From positions 10,324,571-10,388,570 of the forward strand of contig NC_080731.1 in NCBI RefSeq assembly GCF_019097595.1: a stretch of DNA of 64,000 bases. The letters are read 5' to 3'. The DNA comes from Hemibagrus wyckioides (taxonomy: Eukaryota; Chordata; Actinopteri; Siluriformes; Bagridae). This document shows positions 1-11,560 of this stretch, piece by piece. The notes under the pieces are model-generated. The model had not been told where the DNA came from. It did no database searches and saw only the letters and a program-made list of their open reading frames with translations. Position 1 is the first letter of the stretch, and each line of letters begins with the position of its first letter. The translations under genes and the position numbers were made by a program.

Positions 1-306
1 TGGGATGATGGGACGCAAATGAAGCTTTTTAATATGATAAATGTATTTTCATTGCTTTAGCAAGCTCAAGTAGCGCTATTTGCTGTGGGAAAATGGGAGG
101 CATTTATTGCTGCTGTCTAAGCATAATAGTAACAAAATATCACTTCATTTTTTTCCCCTTTTTTTTATACAAGAGCACAGTGCCAGCATTCCTTAGAGAA
201 TAAAATAAATGAATGTAATAAATACATGTAAATAATCATAAGAACTTACACTAATTATGATATTTAGATTCACAATACTCATACTCTTTACCTTTTTTTT
301 TTGTAG

Positions 307-995
<689 letters not shown>

Positions 996-1178
996 TGTCA
1001 TGCAGTCAGCCACCTGTGGTGCCAAATGCTCGTACCTTTGGACAGATGCGGCCCAACTATGAAATCAACTCCCTGGTGAGATACCAGTGTATGGACGGCT
1101 TTATCCAGAGGCACCTTCCCACCATTCGCTGCCGAGGAGATGGCTCCTGGGACCGGCCCAAAATTTCTTGCATGAATC
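996..1178 (+). CDS. vcan: versican exon: sushi (CCP) domain
   Basis: This exon of exactly 183 bp, the usual lectican sushi-exon size, lies between acceptor ATCAACAG and donor AATC|GTAAGT. The codon split across the preceding intron (g|tg) gives Val, so the join reads ..[13 protein letters not shown].. without a break. The four sushi cysteines are seen in [23 protein letters not shown] and ISCMN, and the stretch [13 protein letters not shown] is a versican hallmark. The domain sits after the lectin domain in the G3 globule. Reading from the upstream in-frame ATG at 953 would take in intron sequence and is not the real start. Confidence 0.95.
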
Positions 1179-2292
1179 GTAAGTCTTCTTGTGTATTGCG
1201 CCTTTACAAAAGGAGCAAAAAAGCATTCTTTGGGCTTTTTTCACCCTTACAGAAGAATACATATAGAAAGGAGAACACATTGAAGATGATACCATGTGAG
1301 GACTGAGAGAGATATGTTAAAATATATGGATTAGTCAATAAAATAAAAAATAAAAAAAGTGCTGGCTTTTTGGATTAATCCTTTTTTTTCTCCTGCCACA
1401 TGCCAGTCCCCTTCTGCTAGTCACAGCTTCCTTATCACATGAAAGATCTCTTTAAAGACAGCCACCAAACGGGGGGAGAAAGGCTAACACATGCTTACTG
1501 AGAAACCCAAGATTCTATTTGTCACGTACACACATAGATACAGTCCTACTCCTGCTTAGACTGTGCATATAAATGAACTAAATTTATGAACATAAATGTA
1601 AAAATAAGATGGAAAAAATAAAAACAATAGGAAGAATAAAATACAATAATCTTACATGTTGTATCAGTAGGATATGATGCAAACGGAATGTGCAAACAAT
1701 GCAGAAGGGAAAGTGATATACCATATGTCCAGGCGTGTTAAATGTAATAATAATAAAAGTGCAGTGTGCAAGATGTGTGTAAATAGGGTAACACCGTATT
1801 TACAAACTCCTAAAGTGATCTGTAAGGTAGTGATCTCTAAACTGAGACATATGCAGTCAGAGGGCATTAGAACACACCCTTTTCCACATACATGAGCTCA
1901 TAGATGATTACTATTGGCTGGGATCACTCTGATTGATAGAGGAGAGAGAGAGTATGCCATCCTTCACACCCTGTCAGCACAGCAAATTTTGCTCCCTTGG
2001 CTCCTGGCCATGGATAGCTGTGACATTTTCAGGATCTGAGCTTGCAGTCTCCTGATAATAGGGTGAAGGATTTTCTGTTGTGACACTCGAGCGGGCTAGT
2101 TGGCATGATTTATTATGAATAATCACTACAACCTTGTTTTATTTAACTATTTGTAATAGTTGGAAAAACGCAATTGAACTGTGCAAAAAAAAGAAGATTC
2201 TGTTTCATATTCCATACAATGATGCCAATAATGATCTTATTAACCTTTTTTAAAGAAGTGTGATCTAAAATGTTCCCTGATTTCTTTTCCAG
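1179..2292 (+). other. vcan: versican last intron
   Basis: This 1.1-kb GT-AG intron separates the sushi and tail exons. Around 1640-1870 a short stretch resembles a decayed LINE 3' region: it shares the wording AAAAGTGCAGT.TGCA with 22.05 kb. Nothing else is recognised. Confidence 0.8.
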
Positions 2293-2435
2293 CCTCCAAC
2301 TTCCAGAGAAGATACAGCCAGAGGTATCAACCCATCAGAATTTATAGTAGTCATCGGAAAAGGTCTGCAGAGGAGCCTGCCAGTTCTCCCCAGAAACACC
2401 ATCACCATGCCTTCAAGAACAACAGAACCAAATAA
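2293..2435 (+). CDS. vcan: versican last coding exon: C-terminal tail and stop
   Basis: The exon opens after TTCTTTTCCAG. The split codon c|cc gives Pro, so the join reads CMNPSNFQRRYSQRY, matching the versican C-terminus (CMNPS.YQR.YS). Some 47 codons follow to TAA at 2433-2435. The tail is basic and carries a short run of four histidines (QKHHHHAF) near its end. It has no recognised domain, and the tail is the least conserved part of G3 among fish and tetrapods. The next bases are 3' UTR. Confidence 0.92.
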
Positions 2436-3900
2436 TAAGCCTTCACACTTTGATACTATAGTCTCAATGACTGTGATTTCTTTTTTAACAACACTCAAAG
2501 GACATCTGACAGAAACTTAGATACATGCGTGGAAATAGGAAACGGACAAAAATGGAAAAAGAGGAGCGTCTTCAGTTCTAGATACTGGAATCAACACAGC
2601 GCTTTTCCAGTTTTTTAGGACTAAAGGAAACGATTCCTTAAGTATGTTCAGGCCACTGAAAAAAAGGACTGTTGCTGTTTCTGCTGGATCACTGACTGAT
2701 CCTTGCTAGTCAATTTATATGTTAGTGAATCTGTTTTTTTTTTGTTTTTTTACTTCAGATCGCAAAATGCCTTCTTTGCTCAGTATATATTAATGTAACT
2801 TTGCAAAACTACAAACACCAGGAGATGGTAGACAGTCAGCACCATGTAAAGGACTTTGAGCCAGAAAATATTCCAGCACATATCTTTTTTTTACTGGATG
2901 TTTTCATATGGATGCTGTACATCAAAGTTCTTTCAACCCGGGGGATTCTGAAGAACAAGCGCTACAAAAAGCACAACATATGGGAGATGAGACACATCCA
3001 AAAGACTGAAGGAGGAAAAAGAGACAAAGACATGCCAATAAGTGCTCAGTATTCTGTACATAATGGTACAGAAACTACAGGAAAATGTGGACTGACCATG
3101 GAAAACTGATCCACATGGAATTTATAATCACCTCACAAGTATAATTAGGTGCCTAGAAATCTCAAATCATATGTAAGCCATTTGGTCTTCCAAAATTTAC
3201 AGCACATACATCTCAATTTCTAAATTCTCCAGTTCCTCAATTTTCATCCATAACTTCAGCTTTCATGTTGTCTTTGGTAAAATGTCAAACTACTTTTAAG
3301 AGAATGTACTTTGTGAATTGCTCAAAAAGACTTGAACCACATGCTTTTGAACAGCATGCAGGTCATTTATTTTCCAAGCTGCTCCTAATCTTCTCGTGGT
3401 TGTAGCTAATACGCAACACACTGGAGATGTAGTATGACCTGCATGCACAAATGCATTATTTTAGAGCCCAGCCAATCCATGTGGTGTCACTTGTGATTGT
3501 TAAGAATATTTTCTATTTAAACACAGAGAACAGAACGTAATATGACATTTGGGGTGTTTCAATAGGCCAAAAGACCAGAATCTTTCAGTTAAACTTTTCT
3601 ACGTGTAACGTGTCAACACATCTCAACAATAATTGCCATCCATTTGTTCATCCCAAGCATTGTTTGTTAAATGCATTTTTGTTGTTTTTTTCAGTTGTGT
3701 TTTATCCAAAAGTGCACATATCTTTTTATATTTAAAGTATAACATGTTTATTGTATAATGTGAATGTCTGGGTTGTGTGTGGACAAAAACGTTTTCCAAG
3801 GAAACTTTTTACTTTTTAAACTTGCAGTTTCACCAAAGAGACAAAGTTTATTCCAGCCTAGTGTGGTCTTCTTGTGTTATAACCATGATATGGTTTGAAG
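2436..3900 (+). other. vcan: versican 3' UTR (end uncertain)
   Basis: The sequence after the stop codon has no coding character or repeat match and contains AT-rich tracts such as TTTTTATATTTAAAG near 3722. No canonical AATAAA was found close by; the first clear one on this strand is at 4508-4513 and another is at 5484-5489. The 3' boundary given is therefore a guess. A frame of 102 codons at 2801-3109 lies inside this region and looks fortuitous. Confidence 0.5.
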
Positions 3901-6465
3901 CACAAATTATGAGAAAAAAAATTATATAATATATTTATTATTATAAGATACTATAATTATAAACAGATAATTTCAGTGTAATAATGCACAAAAGTAGTAA
4001 TACACTTTGACCAGAAGATGGAGTGATTAATTTAGCCTACAACAAGCACACAAATTCCGAGCCATTATTCATTTAGATATTCCAAATAATAATATTTCTG
4101 TACTTCTTCCTATCTTGCAAATATGTGTGCGGACACTTGACAGTCACAACCGTATGTGGTTCTTGCCCAAACTGTTGCCACAAAGTTTAAGTAGAGAATG
4201 CATTTGAATGCTGTGTTATTAGGTAATACCCTTTACTGGGCCTAAGGAGCCCAATCATAATCCAGTATGACAATGACATGTGCATTGCCTGACATCTGAC
4301 CTCGCTAATGCTTTTGTGGCTGAATGAGAAAATCCCCACAGACACTCTCCAACATCTAGTGGAAAGCCACGTGGAAGTGGAAATAATGGGAGGTTCAACA
4401 AGCATATAAGTCCACATACTTCTGGCAGTAAAGTGTAATCTACATCAGTACAGGCACATTTGGCTCCATAATAAAAGATAAGTAGTTTTTTAATACAAAT
4501 GTCAACCAATAAATGACCAAGCAAGTAAGGTACGTAAATGAGTATAAAAATGAGCGACATCATATTGTGTCTTTCCTGTGGTCCACATATGCCCCATTAG
4601 CTTGGCTGACAAAAGAAGTCGACTGATTCAAGTCCAAAAATGATGAATTATTAGTTCTGTCCAATACGGTTTGCAGAGGCCTAGCTCTATATCACAGCTT
4701 ATGTTAGCAAAATGCTTTGTCAGCTGTCAAAACAAGGGCTATAATAGATGGACTGATTCAGTAGGGACAAGTTTCCCCACTGGACCTCCACATGGAATAA
4801 GGCACAAAACTCAGATACCTGATATCACTGACAAACCATAAATTTAAACACCACTGAAGATGAACTGCGGACTGAAATGCAGTTAATCTTCGGTTTAATG
4901 ACTGCAAGACCAGGAACATAAGCCCCAGAAGGAGCCTTGTGGCTGTTTGTTTTCTGTCCACTTTCCAAGGGTCAGGCTAAAATCAGAAGGTAAGGGCTAC
5001 TATGAAATATGCCTAGTCAACAAATGTGACAGCAGCAAAGTCTCTTGGGATTATGAAACAGGAAAGGGAGCAACTATACTGCATGACTGGGAAGCAGAAA
5101 GCTGAGGAGAATGCAGCAGTGAAGGATTTATTTATTTATTTATTTTCTTGAAGTCTCGTTGGAGGAGGGAGACAAAAACATATGGAAGCACGTTCAGCAC
5201 GTATACGCAAAGTGATTTAAAGTAATTTACATGTGTCTTAAAACTGATTATTTTCACATGGGACTACATCTGGTTTTGTCTCTATTGGCAAACCTGATAC
5301 CAAAGCTAGACCCAGACCCATACAGTGATCACACATTAAATCTGAAAGAAAGTTTATTTACTTTTATTCAGTAATATAAACATTTTTTACACCTTTTGAA
5401 TGCACAGTTAATCACTAGTCACTACAGTAATTCACTCTATAGCAGGTTCTGCTGCTTTTATCTTGTGATAATTTGATACATGGAATAAATGAGTAGCAAT
5501 TTTGTTTAATGCCATACGATCTTAATTCTGGGGATATTTCCTTCTTCTTCTTCTCCTTCTTCTTCTTCTTCTTCTTCTTCTTCTTCTTCTTCTTCTTCTT
5601 CTTCTTCTTCTTCTTCTTCGTCTTCTTCTTCATTTAAACAAAACATTACCAAACGGTAAATCCTAGAGACATAAACCAAGTAAGTCCTATGAACATTTCT
5701 TTTTTTCTTTTTTCCAATGAATACTGAGGTTTAGCTCTAATTTTGCCCAATTAGATGTTTTTTGCTAATTTGCATAATATGCAAAACCTACTTACGCAAC
5801 CTAGTCCTATGATTTTTGGCCTCTCTTAATAATTATCAAAAACATTGGTACGAAGCTTTCAAGTTATTTTACATACTGTAAAAGAAGGATGTTCTGAGGT
5901 CATAAGCAATGTTTGCGGTGGCGTTATTCACAGGGTGATAGCTATAGTGACAATACTCTTAGGAAAAAAGCATATCTCTAAAAAAAATAAGTCGTTTAAT
6001 GGAAAACCTTTTTTTGTGTGTTGTTTCTTACACTCGAAACTCTCAACAAGATTGCATTTTGGACCTTATAGCTTCACCTACAGAGCCATAATATATGAAA
6101 TCTGTATCATGTTCTGAAAAAAAAAAAAAGAAATCATCACAGACCATTTTGTCAAAACAAAAGACAAAAACTAATTTTTAATGATGTTTGGTCATTTGGG
6201 AGACATGTTTTTATTGGTTTAGTCTTTTCATTTGGAATAAATAAATCACATTTTAATAACCTTTCCAGATTACTTACCAACAAATTCTAATATTATATGA
6301 ACACAGCAGACTTAAATAGACTACCTTTAAAGCTGTTGTCCAAAATTCAACACCAAGTTTTACTAAAAATCAAATGAATAGATGAAGTATAATTACATAA
6401 AACATCATTATAAAACATCATGTGAAGGTAAATAACACTTTATCACACTTTATTTCTTTCAGCTT
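3901..6465. other. AT-rich spacer between versican and the LINE tail
   Basis: No gene or transposon was recognised. The stretch holds a long TTC/GAA microsatellite near 5.54-5.63 kb and possible versican polyadenylation signals at 4508 and 5484. Confidence 0.5.
5539..5631. repeat. (TTC)n / (GAA)n microsatellite
   Basis: About 90 bp of nearly pure TTC with a few interruptions (CTCC, TTCG). On the - strand this is a GAA tract, which translates as a poly-lysine frame; that frame is a repeat artefact. Confidence 0.97.
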
Positions 6466-6868
6466 TCTGTATGGTTTTGAAACAGTGTCCCTGAGACAGA
6501 GACAGAAGTCAGAGCTGGAGGTAGCATGATGTTGAGGTTCTCTTTGGGAGTGACAAGGTTGGACAGGATTAGGAACGAGTACATCAGAGGGACAGCTCAT
6601 GTTGGACGTTTGGGGGACAAAGTTAGGGAGGCCAGGTTAAGATGGTTTGGAGATGTCCAGAGGAGGGAGAGTGAGTATATTGGTAGGAGAATGTTGGACA
6701 TGGAGCTGCAAAGAGGAAGGCCAAAGAGGAGGTATATGGGTGTAATAAATGAGGATATGAAGCTAGTGGGTGTAAGTGTTGAGGATGCAGAAGATAGGGA
6801 TAGGTGGAGAGAGATGATTCGCTGTGGCGACCCCTGAAGGGATAAGCCGAAAGACGAAGACTCATTTC
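6466..6868 (+). mobile_element. LINE 3' end (RTE/I-like), 5'-truncated
   Basis: This is the 3' end of a non-LTR retrotransposon in + orientation. The upstream part reads LYGFETVSLRQRQ and then breaks frame. From 6526 an open frame continues GVTRLDRIRNEYIRGTAHVG, then R.RWFGDVQRR, GRPKRRYMGVI.EDM and DRWREMIRCGDP, ending at TGA 6835-6837. This C-terminal signature is common in fish LINE proteins. Just after the stop comes GGGATAAGCCGAAAGACGAAG, the usual short 3' tail of such elements. The reverse transcriptase and endonuclease are missing, so it is dead on arrival. The exact clade is not resolved. Confidence 0.75.
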
Positions 6869-7859
6869 TTTCAGCAACAGTAACACAGAATTAAAAGAAA
6901 CAAGACTATGCAAGCCTAATTTTGCCTAAAACTGCCATCAGCTGCATAGCATTTGTCAAACTAGTGTCAACAGCATGTCAGCAATGCTCAGTGTCTAGCG
7001 TATGTCATTTATGTTTAGTGACTAAAAGATACTTCTTTAAGTCATTGAGTTGTAATTTAGAGATTTGGTCAATGCCTTGTGAATGCTTTGTCAAAAAAGA
7101 TGCTGTGGCAGAAAATGTGGCATTTTTATGCTTCATGCATCATTTCATGTGACTCTGCACATAAATCACTCAAGGCTTCTACTGGGAATGTAGAGCATAG
7201 ATTTAAATTCATGCAAATAAGGTGCGTTTTAGGTTTTTGCACCTTTTTTGACCTCGTTCTACATATGGCCTGCATTAGGTGAAGAGCAAATTAAGAGCAA
7301 CTAAAGTAAGAGTAGAAATAAAAAAAAAAAAAAGGATCATAATCTTAAAGTAGCCATAAAAGTTAATTGTGTGCTTGTTTATAATATTGGTTGTGAGAAG
7401 TAGACAAAGGAGGTTTTTTGTTGGTTTAAACAGTCAACAATTATTTGTGTCAGAAATATTTTAAAGATCATACCAAAACTGCAAAATGTCTGATTGGCAA
7501 TATATTAAATATTTAAACAATAAAAAAAAAAGCTTTATGATAAATGTTTAGATAAGATCTTTAATAGAAATAACATATTAATGATAAAAAAAAAATCACA
7601 AACATTAAATTAACCTTTAAAGGATGTACATAAAAAGGACCAAAAAACTCGCAAATACTCACAAATCCAAATACAGTTAGTTAGTTAAATTTGTGTTGCT
7701 CATGAGTAAGAATAAAGCTCAGCAATCTGATTCTATTCTGAAGAAATGTCTATTTTTAATGCAACATTAAAAAAAGCTAGACAATGGAGTTTTGATGCAT
7801 AAATGGTCTCCTAGTATTGATGTGGTGGAAAGAAATTTGCAACTGATTGTCTTACTCAC
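6869..7859. other. AT-rich spacer
   Basis: No gene, RNA or element was recognised in this kilobase. It carries homopurine A tracts (7320-7334, 7523-7532, 7587-7595) and scattered short open frames only. Confidence 0.5.
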
Positions 7860-7903
7860 AGGACTCTTTGGGCTGGATATTTGAGTATTAGTAAAATGTA
7901 TAC

Positions 7904-8330
7904 TTGCTTCCTCAAGCAATTCTTCTGACCTTGCTCTACAGGAAGATGTCACTAAATATTGCTGATCATTCCATGTTTATACCTAAACAGACCATTCCAT
8001 CTGCTCCAGTATATCCTATCCCAAAGCTAGGAGAGCCATTTGGACATGTTTTAGTTGATGGTGCAGCTCCTCTACTAGACAAAATCTAGAAACCAATACT
8101 TGTTAACACTAATGTACACCAACTAATTTCCCTGGGGCAATTCCACTACTTTAGATCACAGCACCAGTTCTAGTCAAATGTCTGATTGCATTCTTCTCAA
8201 GTTTTGGGCTTTCTAAAGTAGTATAGTTTAATCAAGAAGCTAACAAGTTTATTCAAAAGCTTTGACCTCATTTAAGGTCTGTCATCAAATTGATCCACCT
8301 TTGAAACATCGACATGTTGAAGGCTTATCA
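7904..8330 (+). pseudogene. integrase remnant of the Gmr1-like element
   Basis: Several frames on the + strand each hold pieces of a Ty3/gypsy integrase: part of the HHCC zinc-binding region, the linker to the catalytic core (LGEPFGHVLVDGAAPLL, where functional relatives have an Asp-Cys-Val-Gly-Pro type motif), KSRNQYLLTLM, and the segment leading to the second aspartate (FSSFGLSKVV followed by a stop). Stops and frameshifts make it non-functional. Confidence 0.72.
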
Positions 8331-8499
8331 TGTGTATTACCTTACAGCTGAAACGGTTGCATCTCCCCCTCATGAATGTTCTCCTGTTTGGGTGATTACT
8401 GCAGTAACATACCTTGCGGTGGCTAATGGGTCAGATGAACCAGAAATCTAGAGTATACCTCAGTTGTGTGCTAGATTGTCACAGTCTGACTTGCTATCA

Positions 8500-9140
8500 G
8501 ACTTATCCTCACTGTCATCTAATTTGTCAGAGGAAAAAAAGAAGGGCATTTCTGGTTTGTTGCACGATTTCCCTTCCTTATTTGGTGATGTTCCCTCTCA
8601 AATAAATCTTCTATAGCATGATGTAGAGGTAACCGTAAATAAGCCAATGAAACAACAAGCATATCAAGCTAATATGGCAAAAAGAACCGCTAAGAAGAAA
8701 GACGTTGACGTTGGTACATGGCTTAGCTAAACATAGCTCAAGTCCTTGGCTATTACTTGTCCTAAATCTAAATCCACATTTAGGTTCTGTAATGCCTACT
8801 GATGGTTGAAAGCAGTTACAATTTCTAATTGTTTCACTTTGCCAAGGATAGACTATTATACTGATAATGTTGGCTCTTCACAGTTCTTAAACTGGACTGC
8901 CTTAAGGACTTTTGGCAGGTTCCATTGCCAACTCCCTGTGCTTCAGAGATTTCAGCATTTGTTACACCAGATAATGTCCTGCAATATACAGTAGTGCCAT
9001 CCGGCTTCAAAAAATGCTCCCTCTACTTTTCAGAGACTGATGTAACTAATTACATTACTTACCTTGATGACATTGTGGTTTATTCTTTGGACTGGCCCAG
9101 TCATCTGGAGTCCTTGTGCACAGTCTTTCAGAGAAAGTAA
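8500..9140 (+). pseudogene. reverse transcriptase remnant of the Gmr1-like element
   Basis: Pieces of one reverse transcriptase appear in order: EEKKKGISGLLHDFPSLFGD, then HDVEVTVNKPMKQQAYQAN, the palm entry STFRFCNAY, LPRIDYYTDNVGSSQFL, ASEISAFVTPDNVLQYT, and the catalytic box YLDDIVVYSLDWPSHLESL. Several in-frame stops occur, and the segment around the first catalytic aspartate (LDLLKG in relatives) is damaged. The order relative to the upstream integrase is the key point. Confidence 0.78.
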
Positions 9141-10148
9141 ATGCTGCAATAGCAATATCTTCATAAACAATTAGGGCAAGGGCAGGGGTGTCCTGTGAAA
9201 GATAAGGTCCAGGTCAATAAGAATTTCCAAATTCCTTCCACCAGACATGAGATGAAACATTTCCTTTGGATGCTTGTGTACTACTGCTGGTTCTGTAAGA
9301 CTTTTTCACCCATGGTGTCTTTTCTTACATGACTACTTAGTGCTTCCATGTCTTTTGTGTGGACACAGTCTTGCCAGCATGCATTTGATAGTGTCAAGGC
9401 TTTGCTTTGTAACACCCCTGCACTAGCACCACATTCTTTCTGAAACCTTTTAAGGATGCTAGTGCACTTGGTGGAGAGTCTATGCTCCAGAAAGAATAGA
9501 TCATCCAGTATGTTATTTCTCCTGCAAGTTTGATAAATGTAATGTAAAGTAATTCACAGTTGAGGAGGAGACTTTAGCCTGGTTCAAGATTCAAGAAGCT
9601 TTTATTGTCATTTCAACCACATATAGCTGGCGCAGTACATAGTGAAATGAAACAACGTTTCTCCAGGACCTGGTGCTACATAAACATACAACTACTAGTA
9701 CAATACAAAACAACAAACAACACCACAGAGCTAGGACAGAGGTTTGTCTTAACCACGTAAAGTGCACAGTGTGCAGCTAGGTGCAAACAGAGCATAGACA
9801 AGACAGTGCAAAAAAGACAATAAATACAATAAAGACAACACAAAAGAACACAGGACACTTAGCGCTGAAAGGAAATAAAAGAACGTGTACTGGAATGTAA
9901 GTGAAATAAAATAGATAAAGTGAAATGATGTAGAAAAAAAGTATTGTGCAAAAATATTGTGCAAAAATACACAGCAGCAGTTGAGGTAGTGCAAAGAGAA
10001 TAAACATAAGTATAACTATAGCAGCGGATGACAGGTAGAGGTAGTGCAGTAAGTAATGAACAGTATAAATTATGTGTGTGTGTTTGTGTCCACACAGTCA
10101 AGAGAGAGTGTGTGTATCTGTGTGTGAGAGACAGAGAGTTAGTATACA

Positions 10149-10324
10149 GTTCAGTCCTGAGTGAGAGTGTGTGTGTGTGAGAGAGTGTAGAACAGTTCAG
10201 TCCTGAGTGAGAGTGTGTGTGAGAGTGTAGAACAGTTCAGTCCTGAGTGAGAGTGTGTGTGAGAGTGTAGAACAGTTCAGTCCTGAGTGAGAGTGTGTGT
10301 GAGAGTGTAGAACAGTTCAGTCCC
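10149..10324. repeat. 40-bp minisatellite in the LINE 3' UTR
   Basis: Three exact 40-bp units begin at 10201, 10241 and 10281 (each TCCTGAGTGAGAGTGTGTGT plus GAGAGTGTAGAACAGTTCAG), with a variant partial unit before them and the start of another after. It abuts the LINE stop codon. There are no unique spacers, so this is not a CRISPR. Confidence 0.95.
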
Positions 10325-11378
10325 GGGTGTTGAGGAGCCTAATGGCTTGAGGAAAGAAACTGTTACACAGTCTGGTTGTGAGGGCCCGAATGCTCCGGTA
10401 CCTCTTTCCAGATGGCAGGAGGGTGAAGAGTGTGTGTGAGGGGTGTGTGGGGTCAGCCACAATGCTGATGGCTTTGTGGATGCAGCGTGCGGTGTAAATG
10501 TCTGTGATAGAGGGGAGAGAGACTCCGATGATCTTCTCAGCTGTCCTCACTATCCGCTGAAGGGTCTTGCGATCTGAGACGGTGCAGTTCCCAAACCAGG
10601 CAGTGATGCAGCTGCTCAGGACGCTCTCGATGGTCCCTCTGTAGAACACAGACAGGATGGGGGGAGGGAGATGGGCTTTACTCAGCCTCCTCAGGAAGTA
10701 GAGGCGCTGCTGGGCTTTCTTGGTGATGGAGCTGGTGTTGAGTGACCAGGTGAAGTTCTCCGCCAGATGGACACCAAGTAATTTGATGCTCTTGACGATC
10801 TCCACAGAGGAGCCATCGATGGACAGCGGAAAATGGTCACACTGTGCTCTCCTGAAGTCAACAACCATCTCTTTGGTCTTGTCGACGTTCAGGGAGAGGT
10901 TGTTGGCTCTGCACCAGGCTGTTAGATGTTGCACCTCCTCTCTGTATGCTGACTCGTCGTTCTTGCTGATGAGACCCACCACGGTCGTGTCATCAGCGAA
11001 CTTGACGATGTGGTTGGAGCTGTCCATTGCTGCACAGTCGTGAGTCAGCAGAGTGAACAGCAATGGACTGAGCACACAGCCCTGAGGCGCTCCAGTGCTC
11101 AGTGTGGTGTTGCTGGAGATACTGCTCCCGATCCGGACTGACTGAGGTCTCCCAGTCAGGAAATCCAGGATCCAGTTGCAGAGAGAGGTGTTCAGGCCCA
11201 GGAGACTCAGCTTCTTAATCAGCTGCTGAGGGATGATTGTGTTGAATGCTGAACTGAAATCTATGAACAGCATTCGAACGTAGGAGTCTTTGCAGTCCAG
11301 GTGTGTGAGGGCCAGATGGAGGGTTGTGGTGATGGCGTCTTCCGTGGAACGGTTAGGACGATAATGGTGGTTTGTTAC
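10317..11378 (-). CDS. LINE reverse transcriptase, C-terminal part, open
   Basis: 353 uninterrupted codons on the - strand, entering mid-domain with [20 protein letters not shown] and ending ..RLLNTRD at TGA (10317-10319). Visible reverse transcriptase blocks are [13 protein letters not shown] (first catalytic Asp), [18 protein letters not shown], the catalytic FADD box ([13 protein letters not shown]) and the thumb region ([10 protein letters not shown]). The C-terminal tail ([30 protein letters not shown]) is the one common in fish LINEs. The endonuclease and the N-terminal part of the reverse transcriptase are absent through 5' truncation. There is no start codon in context, so it is not expected to act on its own. 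Confidence 0.85.
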   Translation of the reverse strand, partial: VTNHHYRPNRSTEDAITTTLHLALTHLDCKDSYVRMLFIDFSSAFNTIIPQQLIKKLSLLGLNTSLCNWILDFLTGRPQSVRIGSSISSNTTLSTGAPQGCVLSPLLFTLLTHDCAAMDSSNHIVKFADDTTVVGLISKNDESAYREEVQHLTAWCRANNLSLNVDKTKEMVVDFRRAQCDHFPLSIDGSSVEIVKSIKLLGVHLAENFTWSLNTSSITKKAQQRLYFLRRLSKAHLPPPILSVFYRGTIESVLSSCITAWFGNCTVSDRKTLQRIVRTAEKIIGVSLPSITDIYTARCIHKAISIVADPTHPSHTLFTLLPSGKRYRSIRALTTRLCNSFFPQAIRLLNTRD

Positions 11379-11560
11379 CCCTGCAGAAGTTTGAAATTTA
11401 TGTTGGTTTACTGATCATAGCCCTCAAGTGATTTTATCTTGAATGTTAAACCAGAACCAAAGACTTATAAGATGGACCCTCATTGTGCAGAAATAGAAAT
11501 TTTGCACATAGGCTTCTGAAAATGTAGTGGCTGACACATTTTCATGGGCCTTATAAGTAA

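Larger units (their letters stand above)
9583..11379 (-). mobile_element. 5'-truncated LINE (CR1/L2/Rex1 group) inserted in the gypsy relic
   Basis: A non-LTR retrotransposon fragment on the - strand. The coding part runs from about 11378 to 10317; the 3' UTR runs from 10316 to about 9583 and ends with GACAATAAAAGCTTCTTGAA, TCTTGAA, a short-repeat tail typical of L2/CR1-like elements. The left junction interrupts gypsy RNase H coding (ETLAW|), and the gypsy frame resumes at 11381 (LQKFEIYVG), so the boundaries are set to within a few bases. A 40-bp minisatellite sits in the 3' UTR just after the stop. The uninterrupted frame shows it is younger than its host element. The clade name is inferred from motifs only. 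Confidence 0.85.
7860..11560 (+). mobile_element. decayed Gmr1-like Ty3/gypsy pol, split by a LINE
   Basis: The + strand carries the pol remains of an LTR retrotransposon with many stops and frame breaks. Integrase pieces come first: a zinc-finger remnant (QEDVTKYC..FHV) near 7940-7980, then PSAPVYPIPKLGEPFGHVLV and KSRNQYLLTLM, then FSSFGLSKVV near 8190-8220. Reverse transcriptase follows: ISGLLHDFPSLFGDVPSQIN, RKVNAVTI-like AVTISNCFTLPRIDYYTDNV, ASEISAFVTPDNVLQYTVV, and the catalytic YLDD at 9060-9071. RNase H starts near 9.24 kb (RHEMKHFLWMLVYY, FVWTQSCQHAFDSVKALLCN) and resumes after the LINE at 11381 ([17 protein letters not shown]). Integrase before reverse transcriptase is the Gmr1 arrangement first described in cod. 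No LTRs were identified. Confidence 0.8.

Noticed and set aside
5415..5633. Poly-lysine open frame on the - strand
   Set aside because: Produced entirely by the GAA/TTC microsatellite.
10149..10324. Regular 40-bp repeats considered as a CRISPR array
   Set aside because: Units are head-to-tail with no unique spacers, in a eukaryotic LINE 3' UTR.
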